A stretch of DNA of 64,000 nucleotides from Doryteuthis pealeii (taxonomy: Eukaryota > Mollusca > Cephalopoda > Myopsida > Loliginidae). The position numbers and the translations under genes were made by a program. Below the pieces are notes generated by a model, which did no database searches, had not been told where the DNA came from, and saw only the letters and a program-made list of their open reading frames with translations. Positions 1 to 10,043 of this stretch are shown here, in pieces (position 1 is the stretch's first letter; each line of letters begins with the position of its first letter). The stretch is from the NCBI GenBank assembly GCA_023376005.1, contig CM042145.1:58950360-59014359 (forward strand). The letters are read 5' to 3'.

Positions 1-262
1 CTACATATATGTGTATATATATGTATGTATGTACATCTACATATATGTGTGTATATATATATATATATGTATATATGTATATGTACATATATGTGTGTAT
101 ATATGTAGGTATATATGTATATCTACATATATGTGTGTAGGTGATATATATATATATATATGCATATCTACATATATGTGTGTATATATATGTACGTATA
201 TATGTATATCTACATATATATATGTACGTATGTATGTATATATATATATATGTACATATGTA
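1..262. repeat. Compound TATG/TACA microsatellite
   Basis: Alternating TATA, TGTA and TACA units with a loose higher-order period. The open frame across it encodes only Tyr, Ile, Cys and Val and is an artefact until about position 296. Confidence 0.95.
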
Positions 263-295
263 AGAAAAATAATAGAAGCATATATATGTGTATAT

Positions 296-545
296 ACAAG
301 TGTGTGCGTGTGTGACGATTCTAATTGTAGAAGTAAAAATGTAATTTATTTCCTACATTGCACACCTTATCTAACACACTATATTGGAAAGTTGAATGAC
401 CGTTTAATTTTAGATTAAATCAATACAGACACAGAATCAAATGTATACATTATAATAAACTACTCTCCATAGAACAACATTTCATCACAAAAGATTGTGA
501 ATTTGTCAGAGAGACGCAGAATTCGTACACATGACAGAAAGAAAG
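296..545 (+). pseudogene. Penelope-like element, GIY-YIG endonuclease fragment
   Basis: The translation shows the start of a GIY-YIG endonuclease domain of the kind found at the C-terminus of Penelope-like retroelements: KNVIYFLHC followed about ten residues later by YIGKLNDRL. The frame stops at 416-418, but another frame continues with residues resembling the rest of the domain (RLNQYRHRIKC, then LSIEQHFITKDCEF), so there is a frameshift near 405-415. The reverse transcriptase part is missing, and the 5' side runs straight into a microsatellite. In intact PLEs this domain nicks target DNA for reverse transcription. This copy is truncated and frameshifted and should be inactive. Family assignment rests on motif recognition alone. 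Confidence 0.6.
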
Positions 546-794
546 TATATTAAACAATAGCACAACATAAATAAAATGGGAAGGTGTCTTGACACATCTG
601 TAGTTTGCATAAAAAGAATGAAACCTCGCTTAAATCTTGACCGGAGAAAAGGTGGTGCTTATTAGCGATTTTTTTAGAGAGAGCAGACCGGAAATGAAAG
701 GCATTGTGGGAGTTGGGAAAGTGGATATAGAATCCTATTTAATTCATCAGCAGCTAGAAGCTAAGGCCTGGTTTATATATAACATGCAAATAAA
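546..794. other. Unassigned AT-rich sequence
   Basis: Nothing recognisable is visible here; it lies between the PLE fragment and the SINE body. Confidence 0.5.
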
Positions 795-928
795 GTGGTA
801 AGTTCTATCTCCCTCTCACACTCTCCAATCTTTCTTTACGCTCACAGAGAACCTACCATATATAAGTTGTTAATCAAGATCTATATAGGGAGAGGGAAAG
901 TTACAAGCAGAATATGGAGTAAGAAACG
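795..928 (-). mobile_element. SINE body copy, inverted relative to 2071-2205
   Basis: This stretch is an almost exact reverse complement of 2071-2205, including the GAGAACCTACCATATATAAG section. It has the body of the SINE but no tRNA-like head, so it is a truncated antisense copy. Together with 2007-2205 it forms an inverted pair about 1.1 kb apart. Confidence 0.8.
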
Positions 929-1719
929 GGATAGTTTTGGACTTAATTACAAATTTTAGCAAAATGATTTTAATGATTCATTTTTAGTTCACCAGGCCAT
1001 ATCTATTATTTTTATAAATTTAATTCGCTTTGCAAACTCACGTTTTTCCTGATCCAAATTATATACCTAGACCGAAATGCATACCCCAACAGGTCACGTT
1101 TTTTCAAGTAGAATTGAAATGCTGGTTCATAGAATGAAAAATTGTTATTAACTACAGCGCGAAGTGCAAAAATGTTACAAAATAATCTTTTTTATTCTCT
1201 AATAATAATTGGTGCCAAAATTCAATGGTCGAAATGTCGCCATTTTGTAGGACTGAAAATGTTCGATTCCGTCAAATAATTAAAGTACGATAATAATTAG
1301 AAACTGTAAAAAAAAAAACAAAAAAAAATAGACATATCAGAAAGTAATTCAACACCTGAGCATTTTATAGGCGAGATTATTTTTTTTACTTTTAATTATT
1401 TTGTTACATTTTATATTGATTAAAACGCGCCATGATTTCTGGCTTAAACTTATTGCGACTAATTATCTATGAAAAATAATTAGTATTGTTTGATACGAAT
1501 TATTTTTCAGGCCGGCCAAATCAAAAAAGAAAAAAAAATATGAAAAGATGAACGATTTTAATTTGAGACCCAGCACAGACAGACTGTAACACTGATTATA
1601 CAATTACATTTTATCTCTCTTGTAAATTCTCTGCTACACAATAATAGAACTGTCTACAAGTTCTACCGAAATAATCAATCAGACACAAAGATCGAACATT
1701 ATTCTCTTTCTTTCTCTCT
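929..1719. other. Unassigned AT-rich sequence
   Basis: AT-rich with short A and T runs and no open frame of note. No element recognised. Confidence 0.5.
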
Positions 1720-1818
1720 TTGTCACTCTCTCTCTCTCTCTCTCTTTGTCACTCTCTCTTCATAATAATATATATATATATATATATATAATATATATAA
1801 TATATATATATATATATT
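1720..1818. repeat. CT-rich and TA microsatellites
   Basis: A (CT)n tract interrupted by TTTGTCA is followed by a (TA)n tract. Confidence 0.95.
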
Positions 1819-1902
1819 AATTATTAATATGTATAATATAGTCTGGGATATTTATCAGTAAAGATTACTTAATATCATTGCTAGAGCATTAATATCTTAG
1901 GC

Positions 1903-1983
1903 TAGCGAAGACATAAGTTTCTCCGCTATGCAATTTTCACTTGGTTTGAAAATTGCATAGGCGAGAAACTTATGTCTTCGCTA
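1903..1983. repeat. Hairpin with 37-bp stem and 7-nt loop
   Basis: Arms 1903-1939 and 1947-1983 are reverse complements at 35 of 37 positions, with two adjacent mismatches, separated by the 7-base loop CTTGGTT. No coding sequence is present. The symmetry fits a small fold-back element or MITE, or a transcribed hairpin. Confidence 0.85.
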
Positions 1984-2006
1984 ACTTCAGTTATAAGTAT
2001 GTAGAG

Positions 2007-2205
2007 ACCGGTTAAGCTCAATTGATAGGGCCTCTGCCTAGGAACCACAAGGTTTCAGGTTCGATACCGACCGTCTCTTACTCCCCATTCTGCTTGTCAC
2101 TTTTTCCCTCCCTATATAGATCTTGATTAACAACTTATATATGGTAGGTTCTCTGTGAGCGTAAAGAAAGATTGGAGAGTGTGAGAGGGAGATAGAACTT
2201 ACCAC
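2007..2205 (+). mobile_element. tRNA-derived SINE (SINE-1-like head)
   Basis: The head has an A-box-like TAAGCTCAATTG at 2013-2024 and a perfect B box GGTTCGATACC at 2058-2068, the internal RNA polymerase III promoter of tRNA-derived SINEs. The body 2071-2205 recurs inverted at 795-928, and a (TCTA)n tract follows. The head resembles SINE-1 at 14280 around ACCACAAGGTT, but the body differs. Too degenerate to be a working tRNA gene. Confidence 0.8.
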
Positions 2206-2241
<36 letters not shown>

Positions 2242-2248
2242 CTCTCTA
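2206..2248 (+). repeat. (TCTA)n microsatellite tail
   Basis: About nine ATCT units follow the SINE 3' end directly, probably its tail. Confidence 0.9.
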
Positions 2249-2617
2249 TATAGGGAACATTATTTGGTTGTTTTAGAAGCATGAACGAAATAAAGATCAG
2301 ATTTGTTCTGTGTTTATTTCCTTGATCAGATTTCTACTGCATAGCTTGGTTTCTAGAAATGTTCTTGTTCTTCTAATGTATTCATTTCTCACTTTTTCTC
2401 TCATTTGTTTGTTTGATGGTGTCCGCTTCCAATATTCAAAAGTATTTGTAATTCTCCTTTTCTCTAAGTGTCCTAATTTTTTCTTGATTCGCTTGTTATA
2501 TTCCGTTCACTGTTTCATTTTTTCATTTATATAGTTGAGTGGTATCTTTGCGATAACAAATAGCAGTGATGATAGGGAGTCTCTCAGGTACTCTTTTAAC
2601 TAATAGTTTTACTACAA
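2249..2617. other. Unassigned sequence
   Basis: A 74-codon frame at 2310-2534 is rich in Phe, Leu, Ser and Val and matches no family I recognise. No repeat found. Confidence 0.4.
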
Positions 2618-3090
2618 GTAGGAACTGTGGATATACCACAGTATGATTATTATTACAACGTTTGATATCTTTACTTAAGAGCTATTGCAAATTACTTCAA
2701 TATGTAAAAAGTAAAATAATCTTGATTTAACACTCTCGACCCTTTTTCCTTTCTTTCCTTCTTTACATATTTTCATTATGTTTAACAGATTAGCGTTATC
2801 GCTTCCGCACGCTCACCCCTCTCTCTGTTATTACCTTCTCGCTTTCTGTTTTATCATATTTTTTCTGTGTGGCATGTTCTTTCTTTTCCCTTTCTTTATA
2901 ATAAAAAAGAAATGGTTCATTATTTTGCTGAGGTGACGACATTCATAAGAAATAAGAATTCAGTGAATAAGCAATACCAGATAATCAGGATATACATTTA
3001 TGTATTTAATCTTGAACGATTTGGACGGTGTGGTTTTTGACCAGAGGGTGTTGCAAGATGATAACGGTCGTATAAATAAGGAACACGAGT
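2618..3090 (+). repeat. Dispersed repeat Rep-B, full-length copy
   Basis: It starts TGGATATACCACAGTATGA, has a central CT/T-rich part, then TTAGCGTTATCGCTTCCG, then GGTTCATTATTTTGCTGAGG, and ends near GATAACGGTCGT followed by GGAACACGAGTATT. The same order occurs at 7183, 12112 and 16262 on the plus strand and at 23425, 38255 and 60640 on the minus strand. About 470 bp; no coding capacity or tRNA head, so its class is unknown. Confidence 0.85.
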
Positions 3091-3104
3091 ATTGATATAT
3101 AGAT

Positions 3105-3665
3105 GAAATAGGATGGAAATCAATTTAGTATAAAACGCTTTGTAAATAATTTTACTATAAAATACGAGGAAAATATTCTTATTATAAAATACGATGGAAG
3201 CAATTTTACGTGTAAAATATATTGCAAATAATTTTACAATAAAAGTCGGTGGAAATGATTTTATTATAAAACACGATGGAAATGATATATATAAGAAAAT
3301 ACATCGCAAATAATTTTACTATAAAACTATATAATGGAAATTATTTTAGTATAAAAGGCTTTGTAAATAATTTAAACATAAAATATGATAATGATTTTAT
3401 CATAAAACATTATGGAAATAATTTTCCAAGAAGATGCATTACAAATAATTTTACTATAAAATCCGATGGAAATTATTTTAGTATAAAAGGCTTTGTAAAT
3501 AATTTTACCATAAAATATGATAATGATTTTACTATAAAACACTATGGAAATAATTTTAACAAGAAGATGCATTACAAATAATTTTACTATAAAATTCGAT
3601 GGAAATGATTTTGATATAAAACCTGGTGCGAATAATATTACTAAGAAAATGCATTGCACTTGTAA
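3105..3665. repeat. Minisatellite with nested 28-31 bp and 132 bp periods
   Basis: Units built on AAATAATTTTACTATAAAA plus GATGG repeat across 560 bp. A higher-order 132-bp period is clear between 3336 and 3468. Because 132 is a multiple of three, frames stay open on both strands and translate as 44-residue repeats. This is a consequence of periodicity, not evidence for a gene. Confidence 0.9.
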
Positions 3666-3924
3666 TAACTCTACATGAAACCATTTGGCCTTTGTAAAGG
3701 TGTTAGAAAATTATTTATAGCGATATCGAAAAGTCATATGTTCTTATTCTTGTCTTTGTCTATACATGAGTGATTCTGTATCGTGAAAACCTGCTATTAT
3801 TATTTACTTATGTGTGCAATAGCGAAAGACAGAAGAAACGAGATATTTCCCCAAGGACATTATGGTTGTTTGGAGACGAATATGTCTTATTTGTTCACAG
3901 AGTCAATGCATACATTTATACAGA
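3666..3924. other. Unassigned sequence
   Basis: No element recognised between the minisatellite and the purine tract. Confidence 0.4.
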
Positions 3925-4115
3925 GAGAAAGAGAGGGTGAGGAAGAGAGGGTGAGAGAAGATGTAAAGAAAGATGAAATGAAGAAGACGAAAAGAAAGAA
4001 GAAAGGAAAATGAAAAAAAAAGAAGTAGGAAGAAAAGACGAAAGAGGAAATGAAGAAGAAAAAGAAAAGAAAATTCAAGAGAAAGTGACAGAAACGAAGA
4101 AGATACACTACAAAG

Positions 4116-4200
<85 letters not shown>

Positions 4201-4357
4201 GAAAAGAAAGATGAAATGAAGAATAAGAAAAGAATATGAAGAAATAGAAAAGGAAAGAAAATGATGGAAAGAAGAAAATCGAAATATGAAATGAAGAAGA
4301 AGAAAGATGCGAAGAAGAAAATTCAAGAGAAAAAGATGATAAAAACGAAGAAGATAC

Positions 4358-4424
<67 letters not shown>
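3925..4424. repeat. Polypurine tract with TA and GA microsatellites
   Basis: The plus strand is nearly all A and G for about 500 bp. It contains (TA)n at about 4117-4170, (GA)n at 4171-4197 and a longer (GA)n at 4360-4420. Poly-Ser/Leu and Lys/Glu frames here are artefacts of composition. Confidence 0.9.
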
Positions 4425-4820
4425 GATCACGTGGTTTGTTTGCAGTTGTCTGATTTTGTCTCTATGTTTGGTAGCAATTTTTCGGTGAAATAAAGCAAAA
4501 CTTTTCTAAAATTGAAACGCAATGCATAAGATTCAAATAAAATAAACAAATTCAGATCGTGACGAATTCAGGAAGAAAAAAATAAATAGATAAAGACGAC
4601 AAGAAGTTTTGGTTTTGGTTTACTTATTATTTTTTGAATTTTTAGCTTTTGTTTTGACAGACGAGAGTGCGATGTCAGTGGGATTAGTATATATGGACGT
4701 TGATTAAAGAAAAAAAAGAAATCACTTCTATAATCCTGAACTTTGAAAAAGTCGAGGAGTTGAAAATGATGGCGGAAGTGTTAGCAAATAAGAGGAATAT
4801 TATCATCAGGTGAATACACA
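4425..4820. other. Unassigned sequence
   Basis: A-rich, no repeat family or coding similarity recognised. Confidence 0.4.
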
Positions 4821-4824
4821 TAAA

Positions 4825-5245
4825 CAATATCCGCCCTGTCGACTGGGGCTGTAGAATACACTGACTGCACCTTTGCAGAGGGGCAAGAACCTCCCCAATG
4901 GGGCTTCCTGTTGGCCGTGGGTGGCCACCCGTGATGTTTAAGAACGGAATCCTGGTGGCTAAACAGGCAGTTAGACATTGAACTACATCGAAAGGCGAAG
5001 TTCCAATTCTGTAGCTGTGGGGAGTGTGGAGTACCCCTTCATCGTCATTACTCCCAGATCCACTTTGACACGAGGTGTTTGTACCTGTTAAGGTCCCATC
5101 TATGGGTTAAATAGAAAGAATTTTAAAAATGTATTTAAAAATTGAATTTGAAAAAAATTGAATACCCAACAAGAATGAATCAAACAAAATGTCTTCGACA
5201 CAAAATAATCCAACAGGGGTTGACATGCCATAAAGTCCAACCAAA
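4825..5245 (+). repeat. Dispersed repeat Rep-A
   Basis: It carries the Rep-A markers in order: CTGCACCTTTGCAGAGG, GGCCGTGGGTGG, GAAGTTCCAATTCTG, GTGTGGAGTACCCC, CCATCTATGGGTTAAATAG and a 3' end GACATGCC(A/G)TAAA before CCAACCAA. An internal part of the full unit (compare 59190-59822) is missing. Rep-A has no open frame; its tail of CAAC units suggests a SINE or a non-autonomous element, unproven. Confidence 0.85.
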
Positions 5246-5284
5246 GATTATATATATGTATGATATACTAATCCTATTGTTAAA

Positions 5285-5662
5285 CTCTTGTGGTAAGAAA
5301 AAAAACAGGAAATAGTTTGTTAGTAAAAATATACTACCAAACTTCACCTGTGGAAAAAATGAAAAAAAGAAAAGACCAAGACGGTCGCACCAACCTAAAA
5401 TAATCGATTAACACTATAACACTTGGTCAAAAGAAAAAATATATAGAAAAAAATATATATGAACCACTAGGATTGTCTAAAGCTAAAATGCAAAAAGTGC
5501 TCGATACCTAAGTAGAGCAAATAATAAAGTTAAACTTAATGAGTCAGATATACCCACTAATAGTTTCGCTTAGTAGCTCATCAGAGCAAGAATCTGACTC
5601 TTACCCTGATGTGCTATTAAGGGAAACTATTAAGTAGGTATATCTGACTCATTAGGTTTAAC

Positions 5663-5665
<3 letters not shown>
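5285..5665 (-). mobile_element. Palindromic hammerhead element HHR-P, copy 1
   Basis: The palindrome 5540-5655 has arms ending in GATATACC or GGTATATC. Read on the minus strand, CTGATGA (5578-5584) leads into a GCU-ACUA-AGC helix, GAAA, and an ACU-AUU-AGU helix, the order of a hammerhead ribozyme. The plus arm has CTGATGT at 5606-5612 with the same layout and a 4-bp UACC/GGUA stem I. The minus copy has G at the cleavage position and the plus copy has A9 changed to U, so neither looks fully active. The tail 5285-5535 matches, in order, the tails at 26375-26560 and 39590-39790. Confidence 0.65.

Positions 5666-5727
<62 letters not shown>
5666..5727. repeat. (TA)n microsatellite
   Basis: About 30 TA units abut the palindromic end of the HHR-P copy. 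Confidence 0.95.
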
Positions 5728-5728
<1 letters not shown>

Positions 5729-6435
5729 TGCTTATAGATAATATTGCAAAGCAGAGAAGTTTCCATTGCCTTTACGAACATACTTTTCTGAATATAATTA
5801 AAAAAATATGAACTCTATAATCAATTGGAATGAAAAACGTGGGCATGAAACTATATTTTTAACGTATTTGTCTTTGTATTCAATATTAGGAATCATGATT
5901 AGATATAGAAAACTTCAAACGTAACATGCAAAAGTATAACAACTGGCATTATTCATCATTCTAAAATGTCTAAGCTATACTTCCGAGGGTCACACTATAA
6001 ATAAGGACAATATTTTAGAAAAAAAAATTACGTCGATTATAAATTAGTTTCAGCAAATAACATCTGCTCCAAAAATTAAGAGAAAATAACAGGTAATATC
6101 TACTAACAAATATGTTTGTAAATATACAATGTAGTTAATATTTGTTGGAAAGCTGAAGTAAAAGAATAGAAATATCTCAAGAATCTGAGAGATTTCAATT
6201 TATATAAGCACTATATCCTCATTTTCCAGAAATTGTTCTATTAACAAACGGCACAGAACAAATAATTTTTTAAAAGAATTTTTCCATAAACGCTAACTAT
6301 GCATTGTTTGGAATTGGTTTATAGCAAAATTTATCTTAATCTCGCAGAAATATTTGTTTTGAAGCTATTCAAAATGGCCAAATATCAGACCATTCCGGGT
6401 TTGCACAGAGGTCTGTCATAAAAGTCGTTGTTGGC
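5728..6435. other. Unassigned AT-rich sequence
   Basis: No coding or repeat similarity seen in about 700 bp. Confidence 0.4.
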
Positions 6436-6770
6436 CCGGTTGGTTGGTTGGATTTTACGGCATATTAACCCTTGTTAAACCCTGGGTTATTTTATGCCGA
6501 TGACATTTTGTTTTATTGATTCTTGTTGGGTATTTTTTAAACACATTTTTAATACTCATTATTTATCCATTTAACCCATAGATAGGATCCAAACAGTTAC
6601 TACTACGCCGGATCAGGGTGGATCTGGGAGTAATTGTGATAAAGCAGAACTTCACATTCCCAAGAATTTCAGATTTGGAACTTCATCACTAGATGCCGTA
6701 TAACGTCATACTCAGGACACTAAGACAGTCAGCCACCGCCTTCTAACACATTTATGATAAAAAGATTTAT
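6436..6770 (-). repeat. Rep-A, antisense partial copy
   Basis: It begins on the plus strand with GGTTGGTTGGATTTTACGGC, the reverse complement of the Rep-A 3' end, and runs back to the CCGCCTTCTA marker. About half of the full unit. Confidence 0.85.
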
Positions 6771-7182
6771 CATTTATTCAATACTCTCCGGCAAAGAAAA
6801 AAGTTCCGGGTGCAGTAGTCAGTACATAAAGTCACGCTGATTGTCTTTTGAGACACGAAAAGACCTATCACTATTAATTTCCTTGAAAAGGGTCCAACTA
6901 TAGAGTGTGTCCTTTAACAAAGGTCAGTTTATTTATTGAATGATAATCTTATTTATGTACAGTGGTAGGTTAAATTACGAGTTTAATTCGTTCTACTAAT
7001 AATTCAATTTCCCCCATTGAAAGAAACTGAGATACCATTAATCCCATCCAGCCCCGCCCCCCCAAAAAAAAAACACTCTAATTTTCGTCACGTTTTTAAT
7101 AAGAAAAAAAAGCACTGTATTGTACAAAAACATTATAAGATTGAATGTAATGAATTATGAGCTGTAATATGTTTTAACTAGC
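6771..7182. other. Unassigned sequence with poly-C/poly-A run
   Basis: Contains a C8A8-type run near 7060; nothing else recognisable. Confidence 0.4.
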
Positions 7183-7815
7183 GAGACCTGTGGATATACC
7201 GCAGTATGATGATTTGATTATTACAACGTTTGATATGTTTAATTAGGAGCTATTGTTCAATATGTAAAAAGTATAATAATCTTGATTAACTTTCTCTCAC
7301 TCTTTTTTTCTTTTCATCTTTTCATTATTTTCGATTGCAACAGGTTAGCGTTATCGCTTCCGTGTTATCACTTCTTTTCTTTATTTTACCTTACTTTCTT
7401 TATTTATCCCCTACACTCTTTCTTTCTTATTATATTTTTCTGTATAGCAAGTTATTTTTCTTCCCTTTCTTTATATAAAAACGGAATGGCCCATTATTTA
7501 GCTGAGGTAATGATACTCATAGGAAATAAGAATTCAGTGGATAAGCAGCCGCAGATAATCAGGATTTACAATTTTTGCATTTCATCTTGGACGACTCGGA
7601 CGGTTTCATTTTTAACCAGAGTGTGTTGGAAGATGATAAATCCTATTTGTTAGGAACATCAGTATCATTATTACCGTTATAATTCCACTGTTTCTTCAAT
7701 TCTAGTCTAGGTGACGACACATTTGAATGGTCTCGTTATTAATCAGAGGGTGTTGCAAGATGATAACGGTCGTATTTTGTAGGAACATCAGTATTATTAT
7801 ATAGATGTTTATGCT
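7183..7815 (+). repeat. Rep-B copy with duplicated 3' end
   Basis: The Rep-B order is intact from TGTGGATATACCGCAGTATG to AGGAACATCAGTATCATT (about 7670). The last 75 bp (GTGTTG.AAGATGATAA then GGAACATCAG) are then repeated at 7740-7805, a local tandem duplication of the 3' end. Confidence 0.8.
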
Positions 7816-8264
7816 TTATAAATAATATTTTCCTTTGGCATAATTAACTTGGAAAATTAAATGTTTTTAGTGAACGTATTAACATAAGCGTATCTGAAGT
7901 TCGCTCGTACCTCAAATTTTAGCTCTCAACACAAAGCAAAACAATCGATCAAGAGACAGCTCGTAACTGGGAAAATTGTAAGTTGGAACATTCGTTAGTT
8001 AAGGTGCCACTATTTAGAGTCTGGTCCAACTCTTCTTTTGGCTTCATCAGCCCTCGTATAAATTTATTTTTCGATTGATATATACCATACAGTCAACTAT
8101 TTGACAGGCTTGTTTGTAAATTCGACTGCTGGTATTTGTCCAAATATAAACATACAACACGTCTCAGTTTTTAAATATACAACATATACCAATACCTAAA
8201 TACCTGCCGACGGGTCGTAAAACACACAGACAGTAGCCTCTTCAGAGTAGTAAGAATTCCATTG
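7816..8264. other. Unassigned sequence
   Basis: Complex but unrecognised sequence upstream of the LTR candidate. No coding frame. Confidence 0.4.
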
Positions 8265-8554
8265 TGTTACATAATCTATGAGCAGTCATAAATTATTAAC
8301 ATACATGTACTTAGAATATTTAAATAGGGTCAATTAACTTAAACTCTGTGATGGTTAATAACCTTTGACCTCTTGAAGGCGCGTGATTGGATAAAATGAA
8401 AATAAGTTTTGAGCAGATTCGACCCGGCTTTTAAGGAGCGCAGACGTTGTTGTCAGTTCCCGGTGTCAATGCCACCCACGGCGGATTCATGGGCTAAGAA
8501 AATAAAACTTGATCAAGAAACATCAAGTCTTGTTATTAATGAAATATTAAGACA
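8265..8554 (+). mobile_element. LTR candidate (5' LTR or solo)
   Basis: It starts TGTTACATAATCTATG, identical to the start of the minus-strand LTR at 25255-25722, and ends ...AAGACA, giving TG...CA. A TATA-like CTTTTAAGG lies near 8430 and an AATAAA near 8500. The next bases, TGGCCATCCCAGCC, could be a primer-binding site, but I cannot match a tRNA. No second LTR is seen, so the 3' boundary is tentative. Confidence 0.45.
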
Positions 8555-8855
8555 ATGGCCATCCCAGCCCTGTAAGAAGAATTAACAAAGAAAATCAACC
8601 CCCAGCAGAATCCTGAATAGAAGTCAGCCCAGAGAAGATGGTGGCCGACCTAGAGAATAAGAAGACACAGTAAGCAACGAGTCAGTCACCAGAAGTGTAC
8701 CAAGTAAGATCATCAATATCATCTCTAATCTCTGTCTGTCTATCTCTATCTCTATCTGTGTCTCTCTGTCTCTCTCTCCATTATATACCCGAGATGCCTC
8801 TCTCCTCCATTATATACCCAAATCATATTAGGAGTATATAACACTTGAAATAAGA
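8555..8855. other. Possible LTR element leader, then CT-rich tract
   Basis: The first 150 bp may be internal sequence of the LTR element. From 8718 to 8805 it becomes TCTCTG/TCTATC low-complexity sequence. Confidence 0.35.
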
Positions 8856-8859
8856 GGCG

Positions 8860-8945
8860 TATAATACCAAACTACATCAGATGGTGAGGCTCCAGATCTG
8901 GGGAGTACAGTGGCACCCCTTCGTTGGCATTAGTTTCAGTCGTGG
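8860..8945 (+). repeat. Rep-A fragment, sense
   Basis: Middle part of Rep-A (AACTACATCAGATGGTGAGG to CACCCCTTCGTTGGCATT), directly followed by an antisense copy. Confidence 0.75.
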
Positions 8946-8949
8946 CTAG

Positions 8950-9255
8950 TTGGTTGGATTTTACGGCATGTCAACCCTTGTGTTATTTTATACCGAAAAC
9001 ATTTTCATATTCATTCTCGATGGATACTCAATTTTTTTTAAACTCAATTTTTAAGCAGTAAATTCTTTGTAAACACATTTAAAAAAATCATTTTTCTATT
9101 TAACCCATTGATGGGACCTTAAAAAGTACTGCCACTCCGGGTCAGAGTGGACCTGGTGATAATGGTGATCAATAGGGTACTCCACAATCCCCAGAGCTCC
9201 AGAATTGGAACTTCACCATCAGATGCAGTTTAACGTCATCCTCCGACAATAACGA
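8950..9255 (-). repeat. Rep-A, antisense partial copy
   Basis: It starts with TTGGTTGGATTTTACGGC and runs back to TTAACGTCATCC, again the 3' half of Rep-A. Confidence 0.85.
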
Positions 9256-9261
9256 ACCATA

Positions 9262-9868
9262 TATAGCCGTTGTTTCCCCCCACTGTCGTCCGGGGCAGAA
9301 GAATACACCGACTACATCTGTCCAGAGGAGTAAAATCCCCATAATGGGGTCACCTGTTCACTGTGGGTGGCAACCTGTAATGCTGAGCAGTCCATTCCAT
9401 GCAACACTCCATTTTGGCTCTTACTTATGGTAGACGGTCGGTCGGAGAAGCCCCCTCTGATCAATCGGCTGGTCACATCAAACCCTAGCTCCTATATGAT
9501 TGTCCCAACTCTATTGCCTTTATGGCAGGCCTCTGTTATTTTTTTTATCATGTATATACTAGAAGGCGGTGACTGAGGGTTTTAGAGTTCAGGGTATGAC
9601 GTTAAACTGCATCTAATTCAATTTAATGGTGAAGTTCCAATTTTGAAAATCTGGGGAGTGTGGAGTACCCGTTCAATTCATTACTCCCAGGTCCACACTG
9701 AGCCGGAGTGGTAGTACCTGTTAGGCTCCCATCTATGGGTTGAATCGAAAAAATGTGTTAAAATTGAGTTAAAAAGATTTGAATAGCCATCAAGCATGAA
9801 TAGAACAAAACGTCTTCGGCATATAATAACCCAACGTGGGTTGACATGCCGTAAAATCAAACCTACCA
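9262..9868 (+). repeat. Rep-A, near full-length sense copy
   Basis: All Rep-A markers are present from CACCGACTACATCTG to GACATGCCGTAAAATC. It is one of the four longest copies, with 49035-49600, 52490-52950 and 59190-59822. Confidence 0.9.
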
Positions 9869-9911
9869 AAACAATCAGGACAAAAATGACTGTTAAGAAG
9901 TGGTCAAAAAT

Positions 9912-10025
9912 TTAGTTTAAAATAACTTTTTGAATAGCCATCAAGAAGATATAGAACAAAACGTCTTCGGCATATAATAACCCAACAAGTGTTGACATAC
10001 CGTAAAATCCAGTAAACCAAACCAG
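9912..10025 (+). repeat. Rep-A 3' end fragment
   Basis: Only the last 110 bp of Rep-A, from the AATAGCCATCAAGAA section to the CGTAAAATCCA end. The transposase remnant follows directly. Confidence 0.8.
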
Positions 10026-10043
10026 TTGTATCCACCACTGGGA

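Noticed and set aside
11..295. Tyr/Ile/Cys-rich frame at the window start
   Set aside because: Microsatellite translation. Only its last 40 codons, from about 296, resemble a real domain (PLE endonuclease).
3276..3581. Repeat protein of 44-residue units
   Set aside because: Best explained by a 132-bp minisatellite with no start context or transcript evidence; the opposite strand is equally open.
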